NCBI GenBank assembly: GCA_963834365.1
Contig: CAWIBS010000032.1
Coordinates: 124,001-188,000, forward strand
DNA length: 64,000 bases
Origin: CAWJAP01 sp963834365
GTDB lineage: Bacteria > Acidobacteriota > Vicinamibacteria > Vicinamibacterales > Vicinamibacteraceae
Direction of reading: 5' to 3'
A model generated the notes under the pieces. It was not told the DNA's origin, searched no databases, and saw nothing but the letters and a program-made list of their open reading frames with translations. Below, in pieces: positions 9,199-18,177 of this stretch (position 1 is the stretch's first letter; every line of letters starts with the position of its first letter). A program made the translations under genes and the position numbers.

Positions 9199-10209
9199 AT
9201 GCCACGTGCGGATGCGTCGCGTCCGGGCCGGCGCGGGTTCCTGGCGGGGCTCGGCGCCGCGGCGGTGAGCGCCGGCTGCCGCGCCGGCGGCGACCGCGAC
9301 ACGCTGGTCCTGCGGCTCTCGCACTCGATGGCCGCCGGACCGACGTCGCTGCATGTCTTCGCGTCCCGGTTCGCGGAGCTGGCGGAAGCGGCGACGGATG
9401 GTCGCGTCAAGGTCCGCCTCTTCGGCTCGGGCACGCTCGGCCAGGAGCGCGAGATCGTCCAGCAACTCCAGGAGGGGCTCGTGGACTTCATGGTCTCGGG
9501 CTCGGCCATCTGGGGCAGCGTCGCGCCGCGCGTCCAGTTGCTGGATTTTCCGTTCCTCTGGAACGACTGGGCGCACGTGCATCGCCACGTGGACGGCCGC
9601 CTGGGGATCGAGCTGGCCGACTATCTCGCGCAGCGCGTGCGCATGCGGCCACTTGCCTGGGGAGATTCCTTCGGGTTCCGGCAGCTCGTCACCCGCTCAC
9701 GTGACATCACCGAGCCCGCCCACCTCGCCGGGCTCAAGATCCGCACGATCCAGTCGTCCATCTATGTGAAGACCGTCGAGCTCATGGGCGCCAGCCCGAC
9801 GCCCATGGCGTTCGGCGAGGTCTACACGTCGCTGCAGACCGGGGTCATCGACGGCTACGAGCACGACGCGAGCACGACGCTGCAGCAGCGCTTCTACGAG
9901 GTCGCGCGCGTGATGACGCGGACGCGCCACATCGCCGGGATTCTCGGCCTCTGGGGCTCGACGCTCACGCTCGAGCGGCTGCCCGCCGATCTTCGCGGCA
10001 TCCTCGAGCGGGCGGCACGCGAGGCGGCGGCGTACCAGCGAAGTGTTGGTCCGACCGAGGAGGCTGCCGCTGCCACCGAGCTCGCCAGGCAGGGCATGAC
10101 AATCCGGGAGTTCGACAGCTCGCCGTTCGGCCGGCGCGCCGAGGCGCTCTGGCACGCGGAGGCCAGGGCGCTCGGCGTGACGTCCTGGCTCGAGGCTGTC
10201 CGGGCGTGA
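9199..10209 (+). CDS. dctP: TRAP transporter substrate-binding protein (DctP family)
   Basis: Periplasmic solute-binding subunit of a tripartite ATP-independent transporter for organic or sugar acids. The 336 residues begin with a TAT-like or lipoprotein signal (RRGFLAGLGAAAVSAGC). DctP signatures are LRLSHSMAAGPTSLHVFASRFAEL, FGSGTLGQEREIVQQLQEG, LDFPFLWNDW, the GLKIRTIQSSIYVKTVELMGA region with the substrate-carboxylate arginine, and FGEVYTSLQTGVIDGYEHD. Its stop overlaps the start of the membrane subunit (GTGA), so the two are translationally coupled. Confidence 0.92.
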   Translation: MPRADASRPGRRGFLAGLGAAAVSAGCRAGGDRDTLVLRLSHSMAAGPTSLHVFASRFAELAEAATDGRVKVRLFGSGTLGQEREIVQQLQEGLVDFMVSGSAIWGSVAPRVQLLDFPFLWNDWAHVHRHVDGRLGIELADYLAQRVRMRPLAWGDSFGFRQLVTRSRDITEPAHLAGLKIRTIQSSIYVKTVELMGASPTPMAFGEVYTSLQTGVIDGYEHDASTTLQQRFYEVARVMTRTRHIAGILGLWGSTLTLERLPADLRGILERAAREAAAYQRSVGPTEEAAAATELARQGMTIREFDSSPFGRRAEALWHAEARALGVTSWLEAVRA

Positions 10210-12059
10210 ACCGCCACACGCACACCGCGGGGCCGGGCAGTCGTCTCGATCGCTGGCTGCTCGCGTTCACCGCGGTCCTCGTCTTCGCGCAGGCCGCAGT
10301 GGTCGGCATCCAGGTCGTCGCCCGGCACCTGCTCCATCGGCCGTTTCCATGGACCGAGGAGATCGCGCGCGTGCTCCTCGTCTGGCTCATGTGCGTGGGC
10401 GGTGTGCTCGCACTGAGGCAGGGGGACCATCCGCGAGTGACCGCCGTCCTCCGGTTGCTTCCCGCGGCGCGCCGTCTCGCCGTCGATCGCGGTCTGCGGC
10501 TCGTGCTGATCGGACTCTTCCTGTCCCTGCTCCTCCCCTCGTGGCGGCTCACCCTCGCGAGCGTCCAGGAGCAGCTGCCAGCCAGTGGCTTGTCCGGCGC
10601 CGTCGTGACGGTCGTCCTGCCGCTGGCGCTGGTGCTGATGACGCTGGTCCTCATGGCGCAAGTTGCACGTGACGGCTGGCATGCCTGGCGCGATCGCTCG
10701 TCGGTCCTCTGGGCGCTGGGCGCTGCCGGGGCGACCGTGGCGTCGGTCGGCATCCCGATCCTCGTCGACGCGCCGCCGCTTGCCGTGCTCGTCTTCGGGT
10801 TCCTCACCACCGCCGCGCTCGGCGTCCCGCTGGCCTTCACGCTCATCCTCACCTCGTTCACCTATCTGCTGGGGATCGGCGGCATTGGCCTGATCATCCT
10901 GCCGATCAAGCTGCTCGGCGGCGTCGACTCGTTCGTGCTGCTCGCCATCCCGCTGTTCGTCCTCGGCGGCGCCCTGATGGAGTCGGCGGGCATCTCGCAG
11001 CGCATCGTCGACCTGGCCATGGCCATCGTCGGCCGCATTCGCGGCGGGCTGGCGATGGTGGTCGTCGTCGCGGAGGTGTTCTTCTCGGGGATCTCGGGAT
11101 CGACGGCGGCCGACGTCTCGGCGATCAGCTCCCTGCTCGTGCCGTCGATGAAGAAGGCTGGCTATTCGGGCCCGGAGTCGGTGAGTGTCGTGGCCGCAGC
11201 GTCGGCGATGGGCATACTGGTGCCACCGTGCCTCACCATGGTGGTGCTCGGGTCGCTCGTCAACCTCTCGATCGCGACGCTGTTTCTCGCGGGATTCCTC
11301 CCGGCATTCCTGCTGGCGGCCGTTCTCCTCGTCCTCATTGCGATCCGCGCCCGGCGGCGACAGTGGCCGATCGCCGAGCCGTCGTCGCAGGCCGACCTGG
11401 GGCGGGCGCTCCGGCGGGCGATTGTGCCGCTCGGCCTGCCGGTCCTGCTGTTCGGCGGCATCTTCTCCGGCGCGACGACGGTCACCGAGGCGGCGCTGCT
11501 CGCCGTCGTCTATGCGCTCGTCGTCGAGCTCTGGACGGGCGAGGTGCGTCCGCGCGAAGCGATTGACCGGTTTGCGAGGAGCGGTATGGTGACGGCGACG
11601 ACGCTCTGGGTGCTGGCTGCCGCATCGGCGTTCGCGTGGGTGCTCGTGCGCGAGTGGGTGCCACAGGCGCTCGGTGAATGGATTGGCGGTGTCGGAGCCG
11701 GGCCCGTCGGCTTCATGGCGCTGACGGTCGTCGTCTTCGTGCTGATTGGCGCCCTGCTCGAGGGTCTGCCGGCGCTGCTCATCTTCGGGCCGATTCTCTA
11801 TCCGATCAGCCGAACCGTCGGCCTCGATCCGGTGCACTACGGCATCGTGATCGTCGCCTCGATGGGCATTGCGTTCTTCCTGCCGCCGGTCGGCGTCGGG
11901 TTGACGATTGCGGCCGGCATCGGCGGTGCGGACATCGACGAGGTGAGCCGCGCGTACGTGCCGTATCTCATCGCGCTGCTGATCGGACTCGTGCTCATCG
12001 CGGCGTTCCCCTGGCTGACGCTGATCCTGCCGCGGCTGGTGCTGGGCTACGGCGGATGA
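10206..12059 (+). CDS. dctM: Fused TRAP transporter DctQ-DctM membrane protein
   Basis: A 617-residue protein joining the small 4-TM subunit (residues about 1-160, with WTEEIARVLLVWLMCVGGVLAL) to the large permease (about 190-617). DctM motifs: GVPLAFTLILTS, IPLFVLGGALMESAGIS, FSGISGSTAADVSAISSLLVPSM, GILVPPCLTMVVLG, and the C-terminal repeat ending FFLPPVGVGLTIAAGI. QM fusions are known in this transporter class. Import is driven by an ion gradient. Start GTG 10206 overlaps the dctP stop. The intended substrate is probably the same acid handled by the neighbouring enzymes (inference). Confidence 0.92.
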   Translation: MNRHTHTAGPGSRLDRWLLAFTAVLVFAQAAVVGIQVVARHLLHRPFPWTEEIARVLLVWLMCVGGVLALRQGDHPRVTAVLRLLPAARRLAVDRGLRLVLIGLFLSLLLPSWRLTLASVQEQLPASGLSGAVVTVVLPLALVLMTLVLMAQVARDGWHAWRDRSSVLWALGAAGATVASVGIPILVDAPPLAVLVFGFLTTAALGVPLAFTLILTSFTYLLGIGGIGLIILPIKLLGGVDSFVLLAIPLFVLGGALMESAGISQRIVDLAMAIVGRIRGGLAMVVVVAEVFFSGISGSTAADVSAISSLLVPSMKKAGYSGPESVSVVAAASAMGILVPPCLTMVVLGSLVNLSIATLFLAGFLPAFLLAAVLLVLIAIRARRRQWPIAEPSSQADLGRALRRAIVPLGLPVLLFGGIFSGATTVTEAALLAVVYALVVELWTGEVRPREAIDRFARSGMVTATTLWVLAAASAFAWVLVREWVPQALGEWIGGVGAGPVGFMALTVVVFVLIGALLEGLPALLIFGPILYPISRTVGLDPVHYGIVIVASMGIAFFLPPVGVGLTIAAGIGGADIDEVSRAYVPYLIALLIGLVLIAAFPWLTLILPRLVLGYGG

Positions 12060-12178
12060 TGCGCGTGCGTACGTCGATGCAGCAGGAAGGAGGCCACCAT
12101 CCTGCGGAGGCCCGGAGACACCTCGGGAATGAGCAGGGGCTTGACGACAGCAGGACCGCAGGGCTACACCTCTACGCC

Positions 12179-13360
12179 ATGAACATCAACCGCGTCGCCG
12201 TCCTCGTCGTGTCCGCTACGCTGACCGCCTTCGCAGAGGAACCCAAGCTGCCTGCAATCGGGGCGGCGATGCAGGAAATGGTCGCGAAGAACGAGATTGC
12301 CGGCGCCGTGACCGCCGTCGTCTCGCGCGATCGCGTGCTGCACCTCGAAGCCACCGGGTTGGCCGATGTCGCGGCCAGGCGGGCGATGACGCCGGACGCC
12401 CTGTTCTGGATTGCCTCGATGACCAAGCCGGTCACCGGCGTCGCCGTGCTCATGCTGCAGGACGAAGGCAAGCTGTCGGTCAGCGACCCGGTCGCGAAGC
12501 ATCTGCCCGAGTTCGCGGGCCTGAAGACGCCATCGGGGAAGCCAGCCAATCTCACGATCACGCAGATCCTCACGCACACGTCGGGCCTCGGCGAGGCGCC
12601 CGGCCCGGCGGCGCGACAGGCCAGGACGCTGAGCGACCTGGTGCCGCTCTGGCTCGCCGCGCCGATGCAGTACGAGCCCGGCGAGCGCTGGAAGTACACG
12701 CAGAGCGGCATCAACGCCGGCGCGCGCATCGTCGAAGTGGTGAGCGGCATGACCTTCGACGCCTTCGTGCAGAAGCGGATCTTCGATCCGCTGGCGATGA
12801 AGGACACGACCTTCTATCCGACCGACGCGCAACGGACACGGCTGGCGACGGCGTATGCGAAGAACCAGCAGACCGGGACGCTCGAGGCGGTGCCGCCGCG
12901 CGCCGAGTTCGGTCAGCGCGACCGGCCGCCGCAGGGCAACGGCGGTCTGTACTCGACAGCGCCCGACTACCTGCGCTTCTGTCAGATGCTGCTCAATGGC
13001 GGCACCTTCGAAGGCCGCCGGTACCTCAGTGCGGCGGCGATGGCATTCCTCACGACGCCGCAGACCGGTGATCTGCCGACCGGTTTCTTCCAGGCCGACA
13101 CCTACGGCAACCACGGCGCGAACTACGGCTGGGGCATTACGACCTCGATCCTGCGCACGCCGCATGACGGCGCCGCGGCGATGCTGTCGCCCGGCACATA
13201 CGGACATGGCGGGGCCTGGGGGACCCAGGCCTGGATCGATCCGGTGAAGGGCGTCGCCTACATCCTGATGGTGCAGCGGTCGAACCTTCCGAACAGCGAC
13301 GCCAGCGACGTGCGCCGCGCCTTCCAGGACGCAGCCGCAAAGGGTCTGTCCAAGAGCTGA
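12179..13360 (+). CDS. Serine hydrolase, beta-lactamase/esterase (class C-like) family
   Basis: A 393-residue penicillin-binding-fold hydrolase, probably exported (signal VAVLVVSATLTAFA). Active-site motifs: SMTK (Ser and Lys) in WIASMTKPVTGVAV, YTQS in place of YxN, and HGGAWG as the third motif. Family blocks ITQILTHTSGLGEAP, ERWKYTQSGINAGARIVE and FDPLAMKDTTFYPT are intact. Such proteins act as esterases, D-amino-acid amidases or carboxypeptidases; substrate cannot be read from sequence. It follows the TRAP operon by about 120 bases. Confidence 0.85.
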   Translation: MNINRVAVLVVSATLTAFAEEPKLPAIGAAMQEMVAKNEIAGAVTAVVSRDRVLHLEATGLADVAARRAMTPDALFWIASMTKPVTGVAVLMLQDEGKLSVSDPVAKHLPEFAGLKTPSGKPANLTITQILTHTSGLGEAPGPAARQARTLSDLVPLWLAAPMQYEPGERWKYTQSGINAGARIVEVVSGMTFDAFVQKRIFDPLAMKDTTFYPTDAQRTRLATAYAKNQQTGTLEAVPPRAEFGQRDRPPQGNGGLYSTAPDYLRFCQMLLNGGTFEGRRYLSAAAMAFLTTPQTGDLPTGFFQADTYGNHGANYGWGITTSILRTPHDGAAAMLSPGTYGHGGAWGTQAWIDPVKGVAYILMVQRSNLPNSDASDVRRAFQDAAAKGLSKS

Positions 13361-13398
13361 GCGGCAGTCTGCGACATCTCTCCGTCGGACACAGTCAC

Positions 13399-14079
13399 TC
13401 ACCAGACAACCCTGCCGCCAATCATGATCGCTCCACGCGTGGAGGACCTCCATTCGTATTGCCAGGGCAGATTGACATCGGACTCGCTCGTGTGTTCTCC
13501 GCGGCGCAAGAAGTAGCCGCGCACGGCGGTTGCGATCTCGAAGTGGCGGGCGACCCGGACGGGGATGTCCAGCCCTACGACAAACGCTGGTGCCCGCTCA
13601 TCGAGGAACACGCCGTCCGTGTTCTCACAACGGTTCTGGGCGGGGACGCACGCCCCAGTCGCGTGATGCTGGAGCAGGATCCCTCCTCCTCCGATGGCGT
13701 CGACAGCCCAGCGGTTCACACCTCCGAGCCTGGCGCGAAGCACGGCGAGCAGGACGCGCTCATCCTGTCGTCCCGCTATCTGCGCCCTGCCTGAGCCGAC
13801 AGTCGTAAACGCCTTGGCGGGTGACGGCTGTGAGTACTCGACGCCGATGCCGACCCGTCCGGAGACCGCCACGCCGGCTTCCGCCAGCCATGTGGTGGCC
13901 CAGCCTTCCTCGTAGAGCCGCATCCGGGAAGCGGCGTCGTTCGTGGCAGGCCCGATGCCGATCCCCGCGAATACCGACGGCAGCGGCCGCGTCGCCGAGT
14001 CAGCGGACTGCGCGGCCGCGGGGATGACGCCCGTCGACAGCACCAGAATCGCCAGCGCCGCGGAGGTTCTCACATTCAT
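13399..14079 (-). CDS. Predicted outer-membrane beta-barrel protein
   Basis: 226 residues with a signal peptide ending PAAAQ, then alternating hydrophobic/polar strands with Gly and aromatic girdles (VFAGIGIGPATND, GIGVEYSQPSP, FEIATAVRGYFLRRG, SSTRGAIMIGGRVVW). The protein ends in an aromatic residue (W), as is typical of barrels. A cysteine pair (ACVPAQNRC) may be disulfide-linked. Start ATG 14079 is chosen to give the signal peptide. It converges with the serine hydrolase and is divergent from the kinase gene. No specific function assigned. Confidence 0.6.
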   Translation of the reverse strand: MNVRTSAALAILVLSTGVIPAAAQSADSATRPLPSVFAGIGIGPATNDAASRMRLYEEGWATTWLAEAGVAVSGRVGIGVEYSQPSPAKAFTTVGSGRAQIAGRQDERVLLAVLRARLGGVNRWAVDAIGGGGILLQHHATGACVPAQNRCENTDGVFLDERAPAFVVGLDIPVRVARHFEIATAVRGYFLRRGEHTSESDVNLPWQYEWRSSTRGAIMIGGRVVW

Positions 14080-14233
14080 CCCCAATCGGCTTTGATGCGA
14101 GAACGCCGTAGTGCGCTCCCACGTGCACCTGTCGTCAAACACCAGCGTCGGGATCGCAGGTTCACTCGGTATTGACGCGCGATCATCGCCCGCGCCCTCG
14201 GGGCTTCGGCCCATTGTACGAGTCGCCGACGCG

Positions 14234-14239
14234 TATACT
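14234..14239 (+). promoter_or_regulatory. -10 box TATACT, leaderless start
   Basis: TATACT ends six bases before ATG 14246 of the hybrid kinase, placing the expected transcript start on the ATG. A TTGTAC hexamer upstream is only 14 bases away, so the -35 is unclear. Confidence 0.5.
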
Positions 14240-14245
14240 TTGGCG

Positions 14246-17200
14246 ATGTCACTGGCCGGTCGCCACCCGCCGTTGTTCGTCGCGGGGATCGGAGCCTCTG
14301 CCGGGGGACTCGAAGCTCTGATCGAGCTGCTCGGCGCGCTTCCGGCCACTGGCATGGCCTTCATCGTCGTCCAGCATCTGGATCCCACACACGAGAGCCT
14401 GCTCTCCGAGATTCTCGCGAAGAAGGTCGCGATTCCCGTGTCCGTGGCGGTCGCGGGCGAGGCGCTGGTGTCCGACCATGTCTATGTCATCCCGGCGGAT
14501 GCGATCCTCACGGTGCACGATGGGGTCATCGACCTGAAACGGCGGACGAGTACCGCTGAACGGCCTTTTCCGGTAGATGTCCTCTTCTCGTCGCTCGCGG
14601 TGGCGTATGCCGATCGCGCGATTGGTGTCGTGCTGTCTGGTGCCGATTCGGATGGCTCTCGTGGGATCCGCGAGATCAAGCACGCGGGGGGCTACACCTT
14701 CGCGCAGCGACCCGAATCATCGCGCTTCCCGACCATGCCCCGGCACGCCATCGAAACCGGCTGTGTGGATCAGGTGTTGCGCCCGAGCCAGATCGCCGGC
14801 GAGGTCGCGCGTCTCGGCCGTCGGTTCCGAACGGTGGATCCGAAGTCCGGATTGGGATCGAAGGGCACACTCGACGTCGGCACCGATGACGAGGGCGCGC
14901 GACTGGCACCTGTTTTCCGGCAACTTCGCTCGGCTCACGGTGTGGATTTCACTCACTACAAGCGAACCACGATCACGCGACGCCTCGGGCGGCGAATGCT
15001 GCTGCAACGGATCGAGAGTCTCGACGAGTACGCGGCGTTGATGGACCGCGATCCTGGCGAGGTCGCGGCGCTGTACCAGGACCTATTGATCCGGGTGACC
15101 GAGTTCTTTCGTGATCCGGCTTCGTTCGACGCGCTGGAACAGTACGTTTTCCCCGCGATGAGCGAAGGTCGGTCGACGAAGCAGCCGATCCGGATCTGGG
15201 TTCCCGGTTGCGCGACCGGCGAGGAGGTCTACTCCATCGCAATCGCGCTTCTCGAATATCTCGGTGATCGACTGCCGACGCTGAAGATCCAGATTTTCGG
15301 GACGGATGTCAGTGACGCGGCGCTCCAGAAGGCGCGCGCGGGCGTGTATCCTCTCAATGTCCTGCACGAAGTCTCGGCGGAACGCCTCGAGCGCTTCTTC
15401 GTCAGGCAGGACAGCGAGTACCGCATCACGAAGGAGGTTCGCGACCTGTGTCTGTTCGCCCGTCAGGATGTGACGCGCGACCCGCCGTTCTCGCGATTGG
15501 ACCTGGTCAGCTGCCGCAATCTCCTCATCTATCTGGACGAGGTCGCTCAGCGTCGTGTTCTGCGGACGTTCCACTACGCCCTTCGGCCGCAAGGCATGCT
15601 GTTCTTTGGTCCAGCAGAGAGCGTCGCCCTGTCGCCCGAGTTGTTCGAGCAGGCCGAGAGCCGCTCGCGCGTCTTCCGTCGAATGCCGAATACCGGTAAA
15701 GGCACGATCGGCGATCAGGCACCCGAATCGGGTGCGCGAGCGCCCGAGCCAGAGGGCAGCGACGCACCGCTTCACGGCGAGGAAGACTCGCTGCCGCGTG
15801 AAGCGGACCGTCTGCTGCTGGCGCGCTTTGCGCCGGCGTGCGTGCTGGTCAACCAGGCCCTCACCATCCTGCAGTTCCGCGGCCAGACCGGCTTCTATCT
15901 CGAACCCGCCGGCGGCCCGCCAAGCTTCGACCTGCGCCGCGTCATTCGCCCGGAACTGCTCGTCCAGATCCTCCCTGCGATCGGGGAGACCAGCCAAACC
16001 GGCGTCGCATCCCGCCGCGAGGCGCGGCTCGGTGAGCGTGACATCAGCATCGAGGTCATCCCGCTGGCGAGCTCGACCGGGCAGTCGTGGCTGATCCTGT
16101 TCGACGACCGGTCACGCCCGGCAGTGGATCGGAGTGCGCTCGCCGCCGCCGACACGCTGACTGAATCCGAGAAGGACCGACGCCTCGCCCAACTGGAACG
16201 TGAGATCGCTGGGCTGCGCGACTACATGCGAGCGGCGATCGAGGCTCACGGAGCAGTTCAGGAGGAGCTCCGATCGGCGCACGAGGAGATGTTGTCCGCC
16301 AACGAGGAGTTCCAGAGCACGAACGAGGAGCTCGAGACCTCGAAGGAGGAACTGCAGTCGACCAACGAGGAGCTCACGACGACCATCGACGAGCTGCGGA
16401 GCCGGAACCAGGAGCTCGCAGACGTGAATGTGGAGCTGGACGCCGCGCGCCGCCTCTCCGATGCCGCACGTTCCTATGCAGACATCATCATCGAGACAGT
16501 CCGCGAGCCGCTGGCGGTGCTTGACGGAGCACTGCGAATACTGAGGGTCAATCCGGCATTCTCAGCGAACCTGCAGGTCCCCCGTCAGGAGATTGAAGGC
16601 CGTTACCTCCGCGACGTGGGCGATGGCCGGTGGAACATTCCGGCCTTGCACGAGAAATTGCGCGCGCTTCTGACCAACGCCCAGCCGTTCGAGGACTGGG
16701 AGGTCACGCTGGACCTTGCGCCACAGGGTCGCCGGGTGGTGTCGTTGAGTGCGAGGCGGATCCCCGGCGACGATGACCGTGGCGAGCAGGTGTTGCTCGC
16801 GCTCGAAGACGTCACCGCTCGCGCGAGCATGACGGCGGGGCTCCTCGCCAGCGACGAGCGGAAGGATCAGTTCATCGCCATGCTGGGGCATGAGCTGCGA
16901 CACCCGCTCACGCCGATCACCCACGCGGTCTACCTGTTGCGGCAGGGCAACCCGGATCCGGCAGCCCTCGAACTGCTCGAGACGATCGATACACAGACGC
17001 AGACGCTCTTGCGATTCGTGAACGAGCTCCTGGACCTGGCGCGCATCAGGCACGGGATGATCGAGATTCGGACGGAACGTCTGGATTTCGTCGCGGTGGC
17101 ACGGGCAGCCGTTCAAGCGCTCCAGCCATCCATCGAGGAGCGACGGCACGTGCTGTCGCTCGTCGTCCCTGCGGCCCCGATCTACGTCAAAGGGGATTCG

Positions 17201-18034
17201 GGCCGATTGCGTCAGGTCGTCACCAACTTGGTGGAGAATGCCGCGAAGTACACAGAGCCGGGCGGCCGGATCACCGTCACGCTCGAGCAGCGCGGCGACG
17301 AAGCGACGCTGTGCGTGCGCGACAGCGGCATCGGCATTGCCGCCGAGAATCTGGAGCGAATCTTCGAGCCGTTCACGCAATCACATCGACCGCTGGCACA
17401 CCCCTCGAGCGGATTGGGCATTGGACTCAGCGTCGTGCGGCGAATACTGGAACTGCATGGTGGTCATGTCGAGGTCACCAGCGGCGGCGTCGACGCGGGA
17501 AGCGAGTTCGTCGTCTCACTGCCGCTGTCGGCTGCAGACACGCCAGACGATGCGGTGGCGCGGCACCGTGTGAGAACGTCGACGCCGCTCGTGAAGCTGC
17601 GCGCCCGGAGAGTGATGATCGTTGACGATCACGAAGAGATCAGGGCCTCGGTCTCGCGTCTGATCCGCGTCTGGGGGCATGACGTCGCCGTCGCCGGCGA
17701 CGGCCAGAGTGCGCTCGCGCTCGCGGAGACGTTCCAGCCCGAGTGCGCCATCGTCGACCTCTCATTGCCTGGGATAAATGGGATCGACCTGGCTCGTGGT
17801 CTGCGTCAGCGGTTTCCTCCGGCGCAGCTCCAGCTGGTCGCTCTCACCGGCTACGAGGACCAGGACATTCGCGACGCGTGCCTCGCCGCAGGTTTCGATG
17901 CGTATCTGGTCAAGCCAGGAGAAATCGCCGTGTTGGAGAAACTGCTGGGAGGCGACCGCGGGGATTCCGATGCAGCGCCACACCGGCACCACGCGTCCAC
18001 TCAACCCACCGACGAAACTCGCAGGAGTCACTGA
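14246..18034 (+). CDS. CheB-CheR-PAS histidine kinase-receiver hybrid
   Basis: A 1262-residue signalling protein with five modules. CheB methylesterase (about 10-190): GASAGG serine, VVQHLDP histidine, LSGADSDGSRG aspartate. CheR methyltransferase (about 230-465): RIWVPGCATGEEVYSIAI, IFGTDVSDAAL, DLVSCRNLLIYLD. Long Glu-rich coiled coil (about 670-730). PAS (about 740-858). HisKA with GHELRHPL (His near 879), HATPase with N box VVTNLVENAAKY and G boxes DSGIGI and GLGIGLSV. C-terminal receiver (about 1120-1230) with VDDHEE, IVDLSLPG and VKPG. All catalytic residues are present. It probably self-regulates by methylation and phosphorelay; no receptor gene is adjacent. Its last codons overlap the direct repeat that begins the 18-24 kb island. 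Confidence 0.95.
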   Translation: MSLAGRHPPLFVAGIGASAGGLEALIELLGALPATGMAFIVVQHLDPTHESLLSEILAKKVAIPVSVAVAGEALVSDHVYVIPADAILTVHDGVIDLKRRTSTAERPFPVDVLFSSLAVAYADRAIGVVLSGADSDGSRGIREIKHAGGYTFAQRPESSRFPTMPRHAIETGCVDQVLRPSQIAGEVARLGRRFRTVDPKSGLGSKGTLDVGTDDEGARLAPVFRQLRSAHGVDFTHYKRTTITRRLGRRMLLQRIESLDEYAALMDRDPGEVAALYQDLLIRVTEFFRDPASFDALEQYVFPAMSEGRSTKQPIRIWVPGCATGEEVYSIAIALLEYLGDRLPTLKIQIFGTDVSDAALQKARAGVYPLNVLHEVSAERLERFFVRQDSEYRITKEVRDLCLFARQDVTRDPPFSRLDLVSCRNLLIYLDEVAQRRVLRTFHYALRPQGMLFFGPAESVALSPELFEQAESRSRVFRRMPNTGKGTIGDQAPESGARAPEPEGSDAPLHGEEDSLPREADRLLLARFAPACVLVNQALTILQFRGQTGFYLEPAGGPPSFDLRRVIRPELLVQILPAIGETSQTGVASRREARLGERDISIEVIPLASSTGQSWLILFDDRSRPAVDRSALAAADTLTESEKDRRLAQLEREIAGLRDYMRAAIEAHGAVQEELRSAHEEMLSANEEFQSTNEELETSKEELQSTNEELTTTIDELRSRNQELADVNVELDAARRLSDAARSYADIIIETVREPLAVLDGALRILRVNPAFSANLQVPRQEIEGRYLRDVGDGRWNIPALHEKLRALLTNAQPFEDWEVTLDLAPQGRRVVSLSARRIPGDDDRGEQVLLALEDVTARASMTAGLLASDERKDQFIAMLGHELRHPLTPITHAVYLLRQGNPDPAALELLETIDTQTQTLLRFVNELLDLARIRHGMIEIRTERLDFVAVARAAVQALQPSIEERRHVLSLVVPAAPIYVKGDSGRLRQVVTNLVENAAKYTEPGGRITVTLEQRGDEATLCVRDSGIGIAAENLERIFEPFTQSHRPLAHPSSGLGIGLSVVRRILELHGGHVEVTSGGVDAGSEFVVSLPLSAADTPDDAVARHRVRTSTPLVKLRARRVMIVDDHEEIRASVSRLIRVWGHDVAVAGDGQSALALAETFQPECAIVDLSLPGINGIDLARGLRQRFPPAQLQLVALTGYEDQDIRDACLAAGFDAYLVKPGEIAVLEKLLGGDRGDSDAAPHRHHASTQPTDETRRSH

Positions 18035-18122
18035 CAGAAGAACTCTTCGGAGAGTTGGCTTGCCAGCCGCAGCCCGAAGGGCGGAGGTTGGTACCGGTAC
18101 GGCGATTCGAACCCCTGTCCCG
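18024..18122 (+). repeat. Left direct repeat of island, ending in tRNA-Glu 3' fragment
   Basis: Begins GGAGTCACTGACAG (in the kinase stop region), continues GGAGAGTTGGCTTGCCA and ends with 34 bases (18089-18122) that match the 3' end of tRNA-Glu, CCA through T-arm, at 32 of 34 positions (compare 24197-24230). A related copy at 20881-21036 has the same order of blocks. Orientation matches the intact tRNA, as expected for a distal attachment site. Confidence 0.75.
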
Positions 18123-18177
18123 ATTCCCGGTTGGCTGGTTGCCGCTCGGGGTCGCCCGGCCCGGTGAGCTCGATGCT

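Noticed and set aside
14111..14246. Extended N-terminus for the CheB-CheR kinase (start at 14111)
   Set aside because: The extra 45 residues are not similar to CheB and the TATACT box fits ATG 14246; the longer start runs back through the promoter.
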